Source: Nymphaea colorata
Taxonomy: Eukaryota; Streptophyta; Magnoliopsida; Nymphaeales; Nymphaeaceae
Assembly (NCBI RefSeq): GCF_008831285.2
Contig: NC_045144.1
Span: 806,001-870,000, forward strand
DNA length: 64,000 nucleotides
Direction: 5' to 3'
The notes under the pieces are model-generated. The model did no database searches. It was not told the DNA's origin and was given only the letters and a program-made list of their open reading frames with translations. The first letter of the stretch is position 1; each line of letters begins with the position of its first letter. The translations under genes were made by a program, and so were the position numbers. Shown piece by piece: positions 1 to 12,567 of this stretch.

Positions 1-43
1 TGATCAAGGATTCCAGTCAGTTCTATCAGCGCGATGATTTTGG

Positions 44-998
44 GTGTCGGTGGTAAAGAGCGCTGGTGTTGTGGACCAAAATGAGTGGGAGGAGGCATTT
101 GGATTACCAGATCTTGCAGTGTGTGAAATTGAGGGGAAGCAAATGATCAGACCTTTCAGATGGACTGCTATTGCAATTCTATTAGGCGGTAGCTCAAGAT
201 TTCATCTGGATTGGGTGGAAGTTTTTCACAATTTGTATCAGGTGAAAACAATTTTCACTCCTTCCTGACTCTTTTTGATCAAGGCTTCCTCAAAGAAATA
301 TTTAGAGGAAGTTATGCAACAAAAAAAATGGCGTGTTCGTGATAGGTTTTTGGTCTCTAGCAAGTGGAAGTCAGGAATGCCACTCCAACTTCAAGCTGCC
401 ACGAGAACCCCTCTAGGGATTCGTCTACCGAAGTTGCCTCCTTATATGCGGAACTGCAAGGTGCTAGCTGGTGTCGTTAAGGTTCTGGGTAATTTTTTTG
501 TAGATGCTGATGGCTTCAGTTATGGGTTTGATTTGTATACTTGATGGTGATAAAGTTCTTGAATAAATGGTGGAAGATCAAACAAAAATTTGTTTCTGTA
601 CCTTATGTGGGGTTTCATTACATTCCACAAGAGATCGTCTCACTCGTATGAGGGAGGGAAAATTGAATACTAGACCCTCAAATAGATGTACTCAGGCCAT
701 TGTTGCTAATAGAAGGTGGAATCTAGGCTCTAAGAAATGCAAGCTATCTAATATTAAATGAAATCAATTTGTGCCTCTTGAAAAAGATCCTATTGAAGAC
801 CTATGTTCTATGGGCCACGACTGTCAAGGGATTATCTCACATCAAATGGTGATGGAATCATCTTCATTGAAGGTTAACCATGGTAAAACTATTGCTGAGT
901 CCTGCCATGAGACCAATAAGAAAGCCACAGAAGTTGAGGAGGAATTTTTTCCTGGATTTGGCTGTTTGAACTCCACTAGGACTGTACTAATGGCCTGA
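44..998 (+). pseudogene. LINE ORF1 relic (DUF4283 / zinc-knuckle nucleic-acid-binding protein)
   Basis: Broken ORF1 of the LINE, read in several frames: 44-268, 275-544, 567-761 and 771-998. The second segment has the DUF4283-like stretch around PLGIRLPKLPPYMRNC. The third has the zinc-knuckle-like CTLCGVSLHSTRDR, where a final ligand is not evident. In the family ORF1 binds the element's RNA. The stop after FTPS (about 266) is private to this copy, because the other LINE copy has a few extra bases there and stays open. The frame break just after the ATKKMAC segment is shared by both copies, so that lesion predates their separation or was present in the source element. Confidence 0.7.
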
Positions 999-1270
999 AA
1001 ACAAAAAGATAAAAGGTCTTCCTCTCCTATGAATATTAGTTTGAACAAAAAAGAGCTCTCCATTCCGAAGAAGTTAACAATTTTAAGAAGAAGGGTTGTG
1101 GGACAACATTTTTTAAGGCTATATAAAGTTCTGTCCTGAAAGAAAGGAAGTTGGCGCAACATGATCCATTCATGGATATCCAAGGAGCAGAGGATTTCCA
1201 TAACAAAGAGAATGTTCTCCTGTAGGAAAAGGATCGTAAGAGGAGTTGCCAATTGCCATCAAATGAAGTT

Positions 1271-4200
1271 AATAGTTGGAATGTTAGAGGCCTTGGTACT
1301 CTAACAACCTAGAAAGATTTTGGCAATTGGGTGATATCTCATCAACTTGGGATCATTTTCATGTTTCGATATCATGTTGAATGCGGACAACTTCAAATCC
1401 TTTTGCAATCACTATGAGGAGTTTTTTTTTTAATCTAATATTGATACGAATCTTAATGAGGCCATAATTGTGTGTAGTTAGAGACAGGCTGATTTTAGAT
1501 TGACTAGTTGCAAATTTAATTAATTTTGGATGGATTGTTTGTTTACTCATAAGCTTTAAATCTGAACTTTGATACAATAGGGGTGTATCTTCACCCTCAC
1601 TCAAGAATTCGCAAAGATCAATTGGTTATGTTAAATATCATTATTGCCAATAAACAAATGTTAGTATTATAATGAAAGATTTTAATTCAACTTATAAGGA
1701 GTCGGAAAAATGGGCCTGCCCCTGCTTGACAAGCTGGTTTAGCATTCAATGGATTCATTGAAGATGTTGGACTAAGAGAGATTGTGGACAGAAACAGAGC
1801 ATTCACTTGAACCAATCTCTGTGCCCCGACAGCACTGGTTCAAAGCAAATTAGATAGATTTTTGAGCAAGTTGAAAATTGTGGGCAGCTTTTGGTAGAAC
1901 CAAGAAGTTCTTTAGACCACTCAGCACTTCTCTTTTACATGTAAATTAAATATCTTTAAAACCGCATGGAAGAGAAGACGAAGATTTAAATAGTTCCTTT
2001 ATTGAGAGTGTCAACCTAGTTGTAAGGTCATTATTCCAAGAGCATGGAGAGTGGAGTGTAGAGGATGTGCAGTGCTTAAACTTCTCGCAAAACAGAATAG
2101 AGTACGACCATGCCTAAGTAATTGGAGTAAGTATAGAACCAAGAAAGTTGATGCCAGAATTAACGTACTTCAAAAGGATTTTATTGGAATTTATAAGAAG
2201 CAAGATATTGACTCTCATAACTGGTCCACTTCTGAAAATAATATTAGATGTTTTCTTGCGGATGCTCTTAGAGAAAAAGCCATGTACTAGAAAAAGAGAG
2301 TAAGGGTATCATGGCGAAAAAATGTGGATAATAACAGAAAATGTTTTCACGCTATTTTCAAAGAAGGTAAAAAAAAAATAGACTCTTGCACATGAAGACA
2401 GATGATGGGGAGTTTTATGAGGAGCATCCAATTCTTTCAGCATGTACTTCTCATTTTTAAAGATTTTTTACCCGTGACAACTCAACAAGAATGATTATGG
2501 ATCAGCTTGCTGTAGGTGACAGCGTATTTATAAAAGAAAACTTAACATTGTTAAGTCCCATTTCAGATGAGTAAGTGCAATAGCTGTTATGGGTGCCAAC
2601 TCCAATAGCGCACCAGGTCTGAATGGGTTTCTGAAATTGTTCCTTCAAAAAAGTCAGGACACGTTAAGGACTAATATCACAATTGCCACTAGTGATTTTT
2701 TTTTTTTTTTTTAGAAAGGAAAGCTTATTAAGGAACTAGGCGGAAGTCATATAATCATAATTCTTAAATTTGATTCAGCTGTGCACATTTCCAATTTCAG
2801 ACATATTGTTCTTGAGAATAGTGTGTTGAAATTTATTTTCAGAATCATGGTTTCAAGAATGAAGAAGGCACTAAAGTGGGTCATTTCCAACATAACATGC
2901 AAGGTGGTTTGTTGAAAGATAGAAACATCCATCAATGTCTTCTTCTTGTGCTTGAGATGGTATACACAATGTCTAAAGCTAGATCAACTAGCTTATGTTG
3001 AAGATAGACCTATCAAAAGCATATGACAGGGTCAATTGGACTTTCTTACAAGCTGCCATCTTGCAATTAGGATTTCATCCTATTTGGACTTAAAAAGTAA
3101 TGACAGTAGTGAAAAATGATTTCTGTGCTCTTGGGATTAATGACCATCAAGGTGAACACTTTGGATCTTCTCATGGTCTGCAATAAGGATACCTTTATCT
3201 TCGTTTTTATTCCTCATTGTCATGAAAATCTTTTCACATACCTTGCAAGCTACAATTCAAAGAAGAATGATTGAAGTACTGCATATTCGAAGAGGCATAG
3301 AAGGAGTTTTTTCTACAATATATGCTGATGATGTCTTGCTTTTCTTAGCTTTCAAGAATGGCTTTCTTTATCTACAATTTTTTTTTTCTGTTTGAACTCC
3401 ATGCTGGGATGATGATTAACCTTCAAAAATCAGCATTCTACTTTTTCAATATGGGCAAAGCAAGATTGCAAGTATTTGTAATCAGTTCAGCGAGAGCCTA
3501 GGACAGTTTCCTACTCGATATTTGGGTCTTACTCCCAAGCCAACGAATTTGAGAATGTTGGTATGTTTCTTATTCATTTAAAAATACAGAGTAAACTTAG
3601 TTTATGAAAAGCATGCTACTTTCCCATGCAGTAGGATCTACTTGATCAAATCAGTATTAGAAGCACTTCGTATTTACTGGATGTTGGTGTTCAAGTGCCC
3701 TCTTGGTGTCATTAAGAAAATGGAACAGATTATGTGCAGTTTTTTATAGTAAGAGTCAGATGGAGGGGATAAGCCTCATTTAATTGCCTGGAATGTCTTG
3801 GCTTTTCCTAAATAGGAAGGTGGGCTCGGCATTAGAAAACTTAAAGAGGTCAATGAAGCTAATCGGTTGTTTCTAGGATGTACATTAATTTTTCACCAGG
3901 GCATTTGGGACTCATTATGCATGAAAAAATATTTGAATAGGAAAAGTACTTGGAATGTGGATATGGTTCCTAATATTTCTCTTGGGCGGGATCTAAATCT
4001 GTTACTTGAAATGTGATGAATGGAGAGCTTGCTAAGTTCTACGGAGGATGTTTTTCTCAAGCAGATTCCATTGGATCTGCTTGGTAAGTAGAACCTTTCC
4101 TTCGTAATACAGCACCACATTGACCTAAATCTATGGTGGCATGGGCAATGCATTGGAGATTGCCTTCAACTTAGGCTCATGCAAAGCGCAGATTTTCTTT

Positions 4201-4740
4201 GTTCTAAAGAAAATCTTAAACCTGCAAAGCTCAGGACCCAAGTTTGGAATCATGTAAAATTAAAGGAATGGTAGTTACATAGCACTGTAGATTGTGAAAC
4301 GCAAAAGCATTACCTTGAGCTAACTGGCTTGTGTTTGTTTGTAGTTATTAACGTCTACCTGCTGATGCGAAACTTCAACATGTAGGGTCTTCCATTGTTT
4401 CTGTGTTTAAGTTGTGTGGAGGGCTTGTGAAGATTTATCTCACTTTCTTTTCACATATACTAATGCTATGAACATTTAGCAATACATCTATTCATGGTTT
4501 GGAGTTGATAAATTCCATACATCAGACTTTTTCTCTGTCTGGAACTGGTGGTGGAGGAAGAGGTTCTCCTGTAATGAATTCGGATGGTGTTGGCTTGCCT
4601 GCTTCAATATCACAATCTGGAAGCTATGGTGTTTCAAAAATCAGGTGGTGCATAAAGAGGTGGTTAAGCTAGCTGAGATTGCTAAGAGGAAAGTTTGACA
4701 CTCATGTTGTGAGGTATTCTATAAACAAGAATGAGGACAA
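1271..4740 (+). pseudogene. LINE ORF2 relic (endonuclease, reverse transcriptase, zf-RVT)
   Basis: Broken ORF2. The endonuclease begins with the canonical SWNVRGLG at 1,274-1,297 and degenerates at once. The reverse transcriptase is best preserved at 2,995-3,093 (LKIDLSKAYDRVNW, then AAILQLGFHPIW before a stop) and at 3,300-3,350, where YADDVLLF is the catalytic motif C. Motif B (expected GLRQGDPLSP) is ruined by a stop near 3,180. Downstream, GGLGIRKLKEVNEANR (about 3,820) is the usual post-RT motif. The zf-RVT region runs about 4,370-4,640, with WFGVDKFHTSDFFSVWNWWW readable. The open minus-strand frames over this interval are shadows. Confidence 0.75.
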
Positions 4741-4874
4741 TATGTAAAACAGGCGATAAATATCTAGCTGCAAACCATAATTTTCAGTCATTTTTGGCAT
4801 TGTCAGAGTAAAGATGAGTGGGGGCTGGAAGTGGTCACTACATTGTTGCAAATGTTTATAAAGTGGCTGGTTTG

Positions 4875-5499
4875 AGTCTGATAAACAAAAAAGGCAACTG
4901 AGGAGGCGGATGGGACGACTGAAGGGGCAGATAGGCCTCAGTGGCACTCCCTTGTAAGCACGCTCCTTGGTGAATAGGTGAACACAAAAGGAAACAGCGC
5001 GCCCCTTGGTGAGGTTTGGAAACAGCATGACCTTCCCTTGTTGAGAGACAGAAAAAGAAGTCAACAGCGTGCTCCTCGGTGAAGGCTGGAAGAGCGTGGC
5101 CTTCCTTAGACAAAAAAGGAGGCACGTGCCTCGCTGAAGGCAGGGAACAACACACTCCAAAAGGAAGGCACGTGCCTCAGTGAAGGCAGCAAACAACACA
5201 CTTGGTGCCAGACCCTTGTTCAAACACTAAAAGGAGAAGCACACTCATCGGTGAAACAGCCCGCTCCTCGGTGAAGACAAGATGCAGCACACTCCTCGGT
5301 GAAGGCCGTGGTGGCTTTCACTTGCTCACCACAAAAAATAAAGAGCATGAAACCGCATGCCCCTCTGTGGTTTCCCTTGTTATGCAAAAAACTGTGGATG
5401 TAGGAAGAGGAACAGGAGACACAGCACAGAGAGTGGCTGGAAAATGATGGTGCCGGCATCAAACAATGGTTGTGCACCAGACAGGTGAAGCGTGGCTCT
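4875..5499. repeat. Cluster of degenerate CTCCTCGGTGAAGGC-type short repeats
   Basis: Between about 4,967 and 5,315 the motif CTCCTCGGTGAAGGC and close variants (CTCCTTGGTGAA, CCCCTTGGTGAGG, TGCCTCGCTGAAGGC, TGCCTCAGTGAAGGC, CTCATCGGTGAA) recurs roughly ten times at irregular spacing. It is often preceded by GCGC/GCGTG/GCACGTG and followed by GGAACA or GGAAAC. The minus-strand translation repeats an FTEE-R/C-A peptide, but without codon regularity, so I read it as non-coding. It starts exactly where homology between the two LINE copies ends. It may be the leader or LTR of an unrecognised retroelement. Confidence 0.55.
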
Positions 5500-5865
5500 A
5501 GAAAGATGCAGGATACAGAAGACCAAGTTAAAAGAAAATATGAACACACAGGTGTAACGTGGTTCGACTAAAATCAGCCTACATCCACAAAAAGACTCTC
5601 TCTTCTATTCTATAACCACACAGAGAGAGCACAAATATTTATAGTCACTTTCTACAATTTAGATCCTTGATTTTAGGATCTTGATTTACACGACAGATTT
5701 GGGCAGAATTATAGGAGAAGATAGGGGTAATGATTTTTTTCTCATTTAGAGAAGATTGGTCAGTTTTGGATAGCTCTTGAGTTTTGGAAACCGTACCCTG
5801 TCCTTTGTAACTTGATCCTGATCGTATCCGTTCCATAGATCTTATCATTGTTAACAAATCTAGCA
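5500..5865 (-). mobile_element. Copia-LTR-like remnant
   Basis: Read on the minus strand, 5,540-5,600 has the wording common at copia LTR ends in plants: GTGGATGTAGGC, a short spacer, then CGAACCACGTTACACC, followed by an AT-rich stretch. The flanking CTCTCTCTG and GAATAGAAGAGAG tracts and the downstream AT-rich part fit an LTR R/U5 region. No partner LTR or primer-binding site was found, so it is either a solo or a broken LTR. The pol fragment immediately to the right reads in the opposite direction and probably belongs to another insertion. Confidence 0.45.
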
Positions 5866-5899
5866 CAGCTCTATGTTACAGTAATTTCTGAATATTTTC

Positions 5900-6350
5900 T
5901 CCAAGAAGAAAGTCATTCTGCTGGACCAGAAACCCCGGAAGAGGCTTGGTGATTGTTGTGAGAGAGATGGGCTCTATCTACTACATTAACTTGAACACAA
6001 ACAAGGCATTTCCAGCTGACAAGAAGAATGAAGAATCACTCCTATGGCACTATAGGTTGGGACATTTGTCTGATCTAATTCTCAAAACTGTGTTTCTTAA
6101 GCTCATCTACAATTTTCCAGTATGTGAGACATGCAATTACGCAAAGATGACTGGACCATCATTTCCTGAATCTTAAATAAAAAGCCAATATTGCTTCAAC
6201 TTGGTCCAGGCAATGTATGGGGCCTGGCTTCTGCTGTTTACAACTTTATTTTCAGATACTTTCACCTGTTAAAAGATGACAAATGATGGATGAGTTGGGT
6301 GTTCTTTCTCAAGAAAAGTAGATGAAATCTGTTTTATTAGCAGGCATTGT
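5900..6350 (+). pseudogene. Ty1/copia pol fragment (GAG-pre-integrase and start of integrase)
   Basis: The open frame 5,946-6,176 contains SLLWHYRLGHLSDLILK and later VCETCNYAKMTGPSFP. This is the GAG-pre-integrase/zinc-binding module that precedes integrase in copia polyproteins (LWHxRLGH, CxxCxxAK). Beyond the stop at 6,174 homology continues with frame changes (NVWGLASAVYN, then WMSWVFFLKK) into the integrase core up to about 6,350. Protease, reverse transcriptase and RNase H are absent. It is a short dead remnant. Confidence 0.75.
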
Positions 6351-7335
6351 ATGGCCACTAGCAATATCCTATATTAACAAAACTCACGCACTGGGTGAAT
6401 TTTATCCAATCTTAAGACTGTGAAAGGTTCCAGATTGGCTTGAGAAGGACTTGGTTTCACATGAAAGACCCACAAACATTATTAACTGAAAAATTTTTGG
6501 TGGTGGCGAACCCACTGCTAGGTTAAAAGAATCAAAACTTAGCTGGAACAATCTTGACATCAGGGCTGGGGCTTGTTCTCTCCATATGTTTGAAGTTGAA
6601 CTCCTGTCCTCAGAAGAGGGGTTGACCTTTTGGTTGTTGTTACCTCATAGCCATCTAGACATCCTTTGTCTTTCTCACTCCTCTTTTTTGCTTATATTGT
6701 CATTTCTTTGCTGTTCTTAATTTGTAATTTGGTGGTTTTTTGTCATCCATTTTATAATATTTTTTCATTTTATCTGTAAAAAATGGTTCAAATCAACCTA
6801 TTTGAATCGTACCAGTTTATTTTCGGCCCGATATTTGATCAAATTATAATTGGCATGCAGAGTTCTATATTTTATTAAATAATCTTATTCCTAGTCCCAT
6901 GAGTTCTTTTCGGCGATTGCCTGGGCCTCCTATTTTACACCCCTATGCAAGTCCAATGTTATTGGATCGTGTAGGTCGGTGCAGGGTTGGAGTATTTTTT
7001 TTTTTTATAAATAAGTATATATTTTGGAATATTTACTTTTTCATAAACCCTTTTTGTCCTTCTAAAAGTCTTTTTTTTTTTACTTAGACATGTTATTTTG
7101 GTTATTAAGCACCCATATGCATAATTTTTCATGCATAAGACCATATAAGACACTAATTTTAGATCCGGCTTTCCATAATGCCCATGCCCATGTGAGTAGA
7201 GTCAAATGTCCTACTGGCATACATAGTGCTTCCAAGCTCCATCATTGCGCTAGTATAGCACATTGCTCTCGATCTGACCAGGTCGACTGGAAACTGAAAG
7301 CATGTCATCGTCGTTTAAGAAAAGTCATTCCTGGG
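6340..7335 (+). repeat. Dispersed repeat, copy 1 (diverged)
   Basis: This interval aligns by eye with 11,395-12,100 in the same orientation. Shared landmarks are TATGGCCACTAGCAATAT versus CATGGCTACTAACAATAT, AAGACTGTGAAAG versus AAGACTGTAAAAG, TTTTATAATAT, GAATCGTACCAG versus GAATCATACCAG, and CTAATTTTAGAT. A short third match lies near 50,920-51,000. Identity is moderate with many indels, and no coding capacity or termini were identified. It starts where the copia pol fragment ends, so it could be the degenerate rest of that element. Confidence 0.5.
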
Positions 7336-10300
7336 ATTCAAAGAAAAGTCAGCCGAATTTTTCTCCTTTAACTGGCCCTTGTATCCAATTAAGACGAACC
7401 GATGCAATTAATTTCTGGTAACTAAAACTTACAAGTACAAATTGTTTTGTGTGGATAAAAACCATCACAGTGCATTTGCATTGACCAGTTGTTTGAGCAC
7501 GGTCTTTTGAAAGCAGTTTTTAATTATACAAAATAACCACTCTACTGCAGAAGTAGCTGCCTGAAATGTATGAAGGTATTAACATGAACATAACTAAAGT
7601 TTGTGCGGCACCAGCCATCATGTAGCTCCACCACGGGACTTACCATGACACAAGATGATTCATTTGAATTTGAATGAACCTGCAATTGTGGGTGACCTTA
7701 TACAGAATAGGCTCTGTAACTAGGGAAGATCTCTATATTTTAATTTTAATTGGTTATGTCTTAACGCAAAATACAAGGTCGGCCGAATGCTATTGGGCCC
7801 AGCTATCATTAATTACCAAATAAGAGTTTATTAATTTGTCAGTCATTTGACCCAAATAATGTCAATGTTTAATTGACACCATATTTTTTTCGTTTAAGAT
7901 TTAGAAAAAGAATTATAACAATTAATTGTCAGATATTTCATGATTTTGTCATCTAGCTACCTCTAGCTTTGATAGTCATAGCACCAACTTCATCCACATT
8001 TTCTTTTCCCCGGCCATGCAAATTAATCATCGTCAAAAACGTTTTCATAAAATTAGACCAAACTGATAGATATAAATTTCAAAAAAATAACAAAGTATAT
8101 TATTTTGCAAACATGTACGAAGGTTATTATAATGTACTGCTGAAGTTGAAAAAAACAAAATTATTATCAATAGAATATTGATAAAAAAAACATACAAAGA
8201 CAAAGAAAATAGTGCGTGAGCACCCCCGGTCGTCAGGAAGGGGATGTTCAACTAATATTGACAAAGTTACTCTTTGATGTAGATTCATTACTTATTCTTT
8301 CTACTAAAAGGGATGGCAGCCTAACTCCCAGCAGAGTTTGCATTGAAAGTGACAAAGAAAATTGTGGTGGTGTTCTTATGTCCGGGTGGTTTGAGAGATC
8401 GATTTGATCCTCCTTTGTACATTAAGTTGTTTTTGATAGTTTGATGTATAGCATTAAAAGGTAAAAAGATCCTCAGCTTAAACAAACTAAAGATTTATGT
8501 AGCATGGATCTTAAATCCACGTATATTAACAATGATAGATTTAAGGTCAGACGGGGGGGAGTCTCGACCTGATCTGGTCCTTGGTCAAACAAATACAACC
8601 ACAACAATAAAGACAAGCTATTGGCAATGCCTTTTGTCGTTGCAAATAAGTTTATTGCCAACTCGCAAAAGACCAATACTCGTGCTTGCCCTTTCCAGTG
8701 TTGCCAAAAACGTTTCGCTAGCCTCATATCACCTGCCTCCATTTTAGAAGTGCACGGACTGGTCATGACGTGCCGTGTTGAGAAAACTTGACAAAACAAT
8801 GTAAATATGAAAATTTAGGTGGATAACGACAGATTCAGATTAGACATCCCTATCAAGTCTGAATTAAGAATGCACTTATAAAAGAAAGAATCGTTAAAAT
8901 TTACTTGTTTCCACCATTCCTCCCGTTCTACTTCAAACTTCTCAGCCATGGAAAAATGATGCATTTGATGTAATCAAAGCATGGGTTTCCTTCAACAATA
9001 TTGGCTGGGCAGTAAGCTTCTTGATTTCAACATCAACTTCAGGCTACAAGATCAAAGAATAGATCAGTTTTCAGCACAAAGAAACTAACCAGCCTCAATC
9101 GATAGGACAAGCTTCTACAAGAGGAAGAAACTAATCTAGCATGCACCTTAGAAAGGACAAGCTTCTGTGAATCAATCATGCCCATTGAGCCTAGATCTTG
9201 ATTAATTCTCCGCTCCTTGCTAACTAGTTCACATCTGATGAGATGACTCAGATCTTCTCTAGAAGAGAAATTAACTCATGATTAACTAAGTCAAAACCAG
9301 CTTCGTGCCATCAAGGGACAAAATGCAAGTTCCGACTAAAATTGACTTGATACTGATGAAACTACAAAGAAAAGGAGGAAATTCGGAAATTCAAAATGTT
9401 GCAGTCTTAAGATATTAGAAGCAAAGTAGTTTACAAACCAATTCATGAGAATATATATCATTACATTAAAGAGTGGCAGCTCTTTGCAAATGCACCATGT
9501 CTCAAACTGCAACTATGTGTTTCAACAACTATACTTAGTAAGTAGATTACAACTGTGACATGTAACTTGTTTACAATAGCTATAGGTGTGCCATGAGTCT
9601 TAAGAATTATATTTATAATTTCACCAATACATTATATTTTTTGAGTGCATTGGCCACCTGTAACAACATTCTAGAAATAAAATCAGCATTAACCCAATAG
9701 AAGATATACCAAGATAAGATCGAGAGAAAGGATTAAGTAGACCATGTAAGGTTACTAAAAATAGCAAGAAGGCAATAGATAGTATAAAGGCTATAAGCCC
9801 TAAAGATCTTGGACGCTCCATGAGCAGCAATTAGGGCACAAACATTGGCAAAGAGGAATTATTACATCCATCCCAGTGCTACTTAGTAATGAGACTAAAT
9901 AATCATCTTACCCATGTGTTGCAGGAGGAAGGCCTTGAAGTTCTTCTGTATAAGGTGGCATATCAAAAAGTACAAAGTCATAAAATTCTTAACAAATAAG
10001 TAGATTGTATTGATTTCCAAATAAGTATATTCATGCATACAAAGTATGTGGAATGGATCAAAGAAAGTAGGTCTTACAAAAGCTTTGAATGCTGGGCGAT
10101 GTGCAGGCATCTCATATAAGCAATTTGCAAACCATATCCAAAAATTATACTAAAAAGATTAGTACAATTATCATACAAAAATATTGGCCATCATGGAAAA
10201 AATGAGAGAGAGAAGAGACCAAATATCAGATTTGAAACCATATTGAATGGCTGAATATAGATCATTAGAGAGAGTTATAAGATTACATAGGTTAGCCGTA

Positions 10301-11394
10301 ATCTACTGCACCCATTTTCAAAGATCCAGAGGAATTAATCAACAAAAGAATATCCAAAACAAAACGAGCAGAAGCTATGGTACAAATGCATGCTTGAAAT
10401 GTAGAATGCTTTGTAGCTGCACCTACTAAAAACACTGATAATCTCTTTGACTTAGCTATTACTTACAAGACACACTATTAGAAAAGTGACTCGTAAAAGA
10501 TGGTAGCGACATTATGGAGGATGACCACCATTGCATATGCAAGACAGCTTGTGTATAAAAATATAAATAAACATGCATTCGAAGATAGATATAAATACGT
10601 AGATAAACAGCTATATGTAATACATAAACAAATAGAGAATTAATGTAAATGTGTACGACATTATCACTTCAAATAATATGTCACCTTTGAGTCTTTGATA
10701 ACTCTGAAGAAACCAAATGTAAAATTAGGACTCGTGTGTAAAAAAAGTGTAGCAAATACCGCCAAACTACCTTATATGTATCCACACTGCCCTTACAAGA
10801 TAATCTAAGATGCCCTCTATTGTTCCTTGCAACACCACCTTTGATGTCAAATAAAATAAAACATCAACCTCGTATTTGAAAAGAATTAACATGGAATTAT
10901 TATAAGACTTGTCAGTTTCACACAGAAAAAAACCTCAAAACGATCAAATGTGGTCAGACTAAGAGAAAAGATAATGAAAGATATACAAAACGTGTCATTT
11001 CTAAAATTCTAACTTTTAGATTCACAAGGGGGGGAGGGAAAGAGTTGAACGTGCAATAACCAGAAACACACAATTATGACCAAATAAAACCCTTATTTAT
11101 AGGTGACAAAAGTCTAGAACTTTTGTTCCTATGATAAACAATTCATTTCTACGTGTTGGACTTTTTTCATGGCTGGACCTTAGCCCCTGTGTACATTCAG
11201 TTGGTGCAAAAAAAGCAGTCTGATTATTCAATGTTGCTCTGCTCGTTCATAAGGACTATTTGATTCATTATATTGAATGGACGAGAGAAAACTAAAGAAA
11301 AAAGTAATGGGTATTTTTGTCATCTAGTATTAGTTTATACTTTTTTTTTCTTCATCTTTCTCTCAACCGTTAAGTGGGTGAATCTGAATATGGC
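7336..11394. other. Anonymous intergenic DNA
   Basis: No convincing gene, RNA gene or element was found. Open frames here (for example 8,473-8,799 minus, 9,621-9,830 minus and 9,895-10,110 minus) have no recognisable motif, no splice context and AT-driven composition. A G-run lies near 11,028-11,036. Confidence 0.5.
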
Positions 11395-12100
11395 CAGTAA
11401 TTGGCTGGCGTTACATGGCTACTAACAATATTTTATGTTATCAAAGTCTTGCATTGAGTGATGTTTAACCACTCTCAAGACTGTAAAAGTTTTCATGTTT
11501 GAGTTGAAGTTGGACTTGCATTTCATTCTTAAACCAAAATTCCAAACCATCAAACACGCCCTAAAAGAGCGGTCAACCGTTTGTTTGTTCGTGGCCATTC
11601 TCTCGGGCCAGGCTATCTATAATAGCGTGTAGTCATCTTTTGACATCATTCTCCTTCTCTTTTTTGCTTCTACATATTATTGTTTGTGTGCTGTTATTCA
11701 TAATTTGGGGATTTCTTTTCATCTATTTTATAATATATTTTGTTCATTTTGTCTGTGAAAATTGGTTTGAATCAACGTATTTGAATCATACCAGGTTGTT
11801 CGCCTGAATGATGAAATAACAATTGGCAAAGTTTAATATTTTACAAATAAACTTGTGCCGACCCCTTTCCTAAAAGATAACATAACGTATGTAGGACTCT
11901 AATTTTAGATGAGCAGGAGGTCACCCCACAATCTTAGTGAAAGCCAGAAGCTTCCTCTGCCCCTTACCCTCAAGCCCACGGCTGCATCGATGCCTGTGAG
12001 TGGGGCCAAATATCCATCAACTAGTATAGTGCTTCAACTCCAGTTGCAGTATAGAAATGTAGCACCAAATCACTCGCGCTCGGTTAGACTTCTGCTAAGC
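11395..12100 (+). repeat. Dispersed repeat, copy 2 (diverged)
   Basis: Partner of the repeat at 6,340-7,335, with the same order of landmarks. The best-matching part is 11,640-11,850 (CTTCTCTTTTTTGCTT, TTTTATAATAT, TTTGAATCATACCAG). No ends, target duplication or coding content were identified. Confidence 0.5.
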
Positions 12101-12567
12101 ATCCCCCTTTCCGTCTACCTACTTAGGGGTTGTTCTTATTTTGAAAATTTTACGAGTGTCCCTGCTATCAAACGACTCTTTAACAATATTGGAGTGACAT
12201 TGCGGATATTGTAAGCAATTTCCCTTACTAGTCATTGATACTAGTTTTTAAAACATTTTATATAACTTAAAGTTGAAAATTAAACTTATACTGCCCCATA
12301 GCCAGAAATTTTTGGATTTGCCATTACCCCTTTAGGGTTCTATTTTTCTTTAGCTTGTTCTGTCGCTGAAAACCATTTTGGTAATTTTTGGACTCTAATT
12401 AGTTGGAAGGCATGAAGCATATACTCTCCATCCAAAATGCACCAAACTCCATAAGTTATTGATGAACTCTAAATTTTGGTGATTGATTATAACCTTGCTT
12501 AGATTATCTTGCAATCAAGTTGAGAAGTTATCATGTTCTAACTTTAAAATATATAGTTTTCCAGTAC

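Larger units (their letters stand above)
1..4874 (+). mobile_element. Decayed LINE retrotransposon, copy 1
   Basis: Degenerate non-LTR retrotransposon whose 5' end lies beyond the window. In order it shows an ORF1 relic (DUF4283-like, zinc knuckle), an endonuclease start (SWNVRGLG near 1,274), reverse transcriptase motif A (LKIDLSKAYDRVNW near 2,998), motif C (YADD at 3,321), and a zf-RVT/C-terminal region to about 4,740. Stops and frameshifts interrupt every domain, so it is dead. A T-run of about 17 lies at 2,696. A second copy on the opposite strand (53,575-57,499) matches over almost the whole length, and both copies stop matching at the same point (GTGGCTGG, 4,874). No poly(A) tail or target-site duplication was seen. 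L1-like clade is the likeliest assignment from the domain order. Confidence 0.85.

Noticed and set aside
842-1252. 136-codon minus-strand frame, also conserved at 56,238-56,666
   Set aside because: It lies antisense to LINE ORF1. Its conservation follows from the two LINE copies being homologous, and it has no recognisable domain of its own.
4702-5223. 173-codon minus-strand frame with repeating AFTEARA-like peptide
   Set aside because: It spans the end of the LINE and the GGTGAAGGC motif cluster. The repeat is not codon-regular, and two other frames are equally open.
9621-10110. Hydrophobic minus-strand frames near 9.6-10.1 kb as a membrane protein gene
   Set aside because: AT-driven Leu/Phe/Ile content, no conserved motif, no continuation in neighbouring frames.
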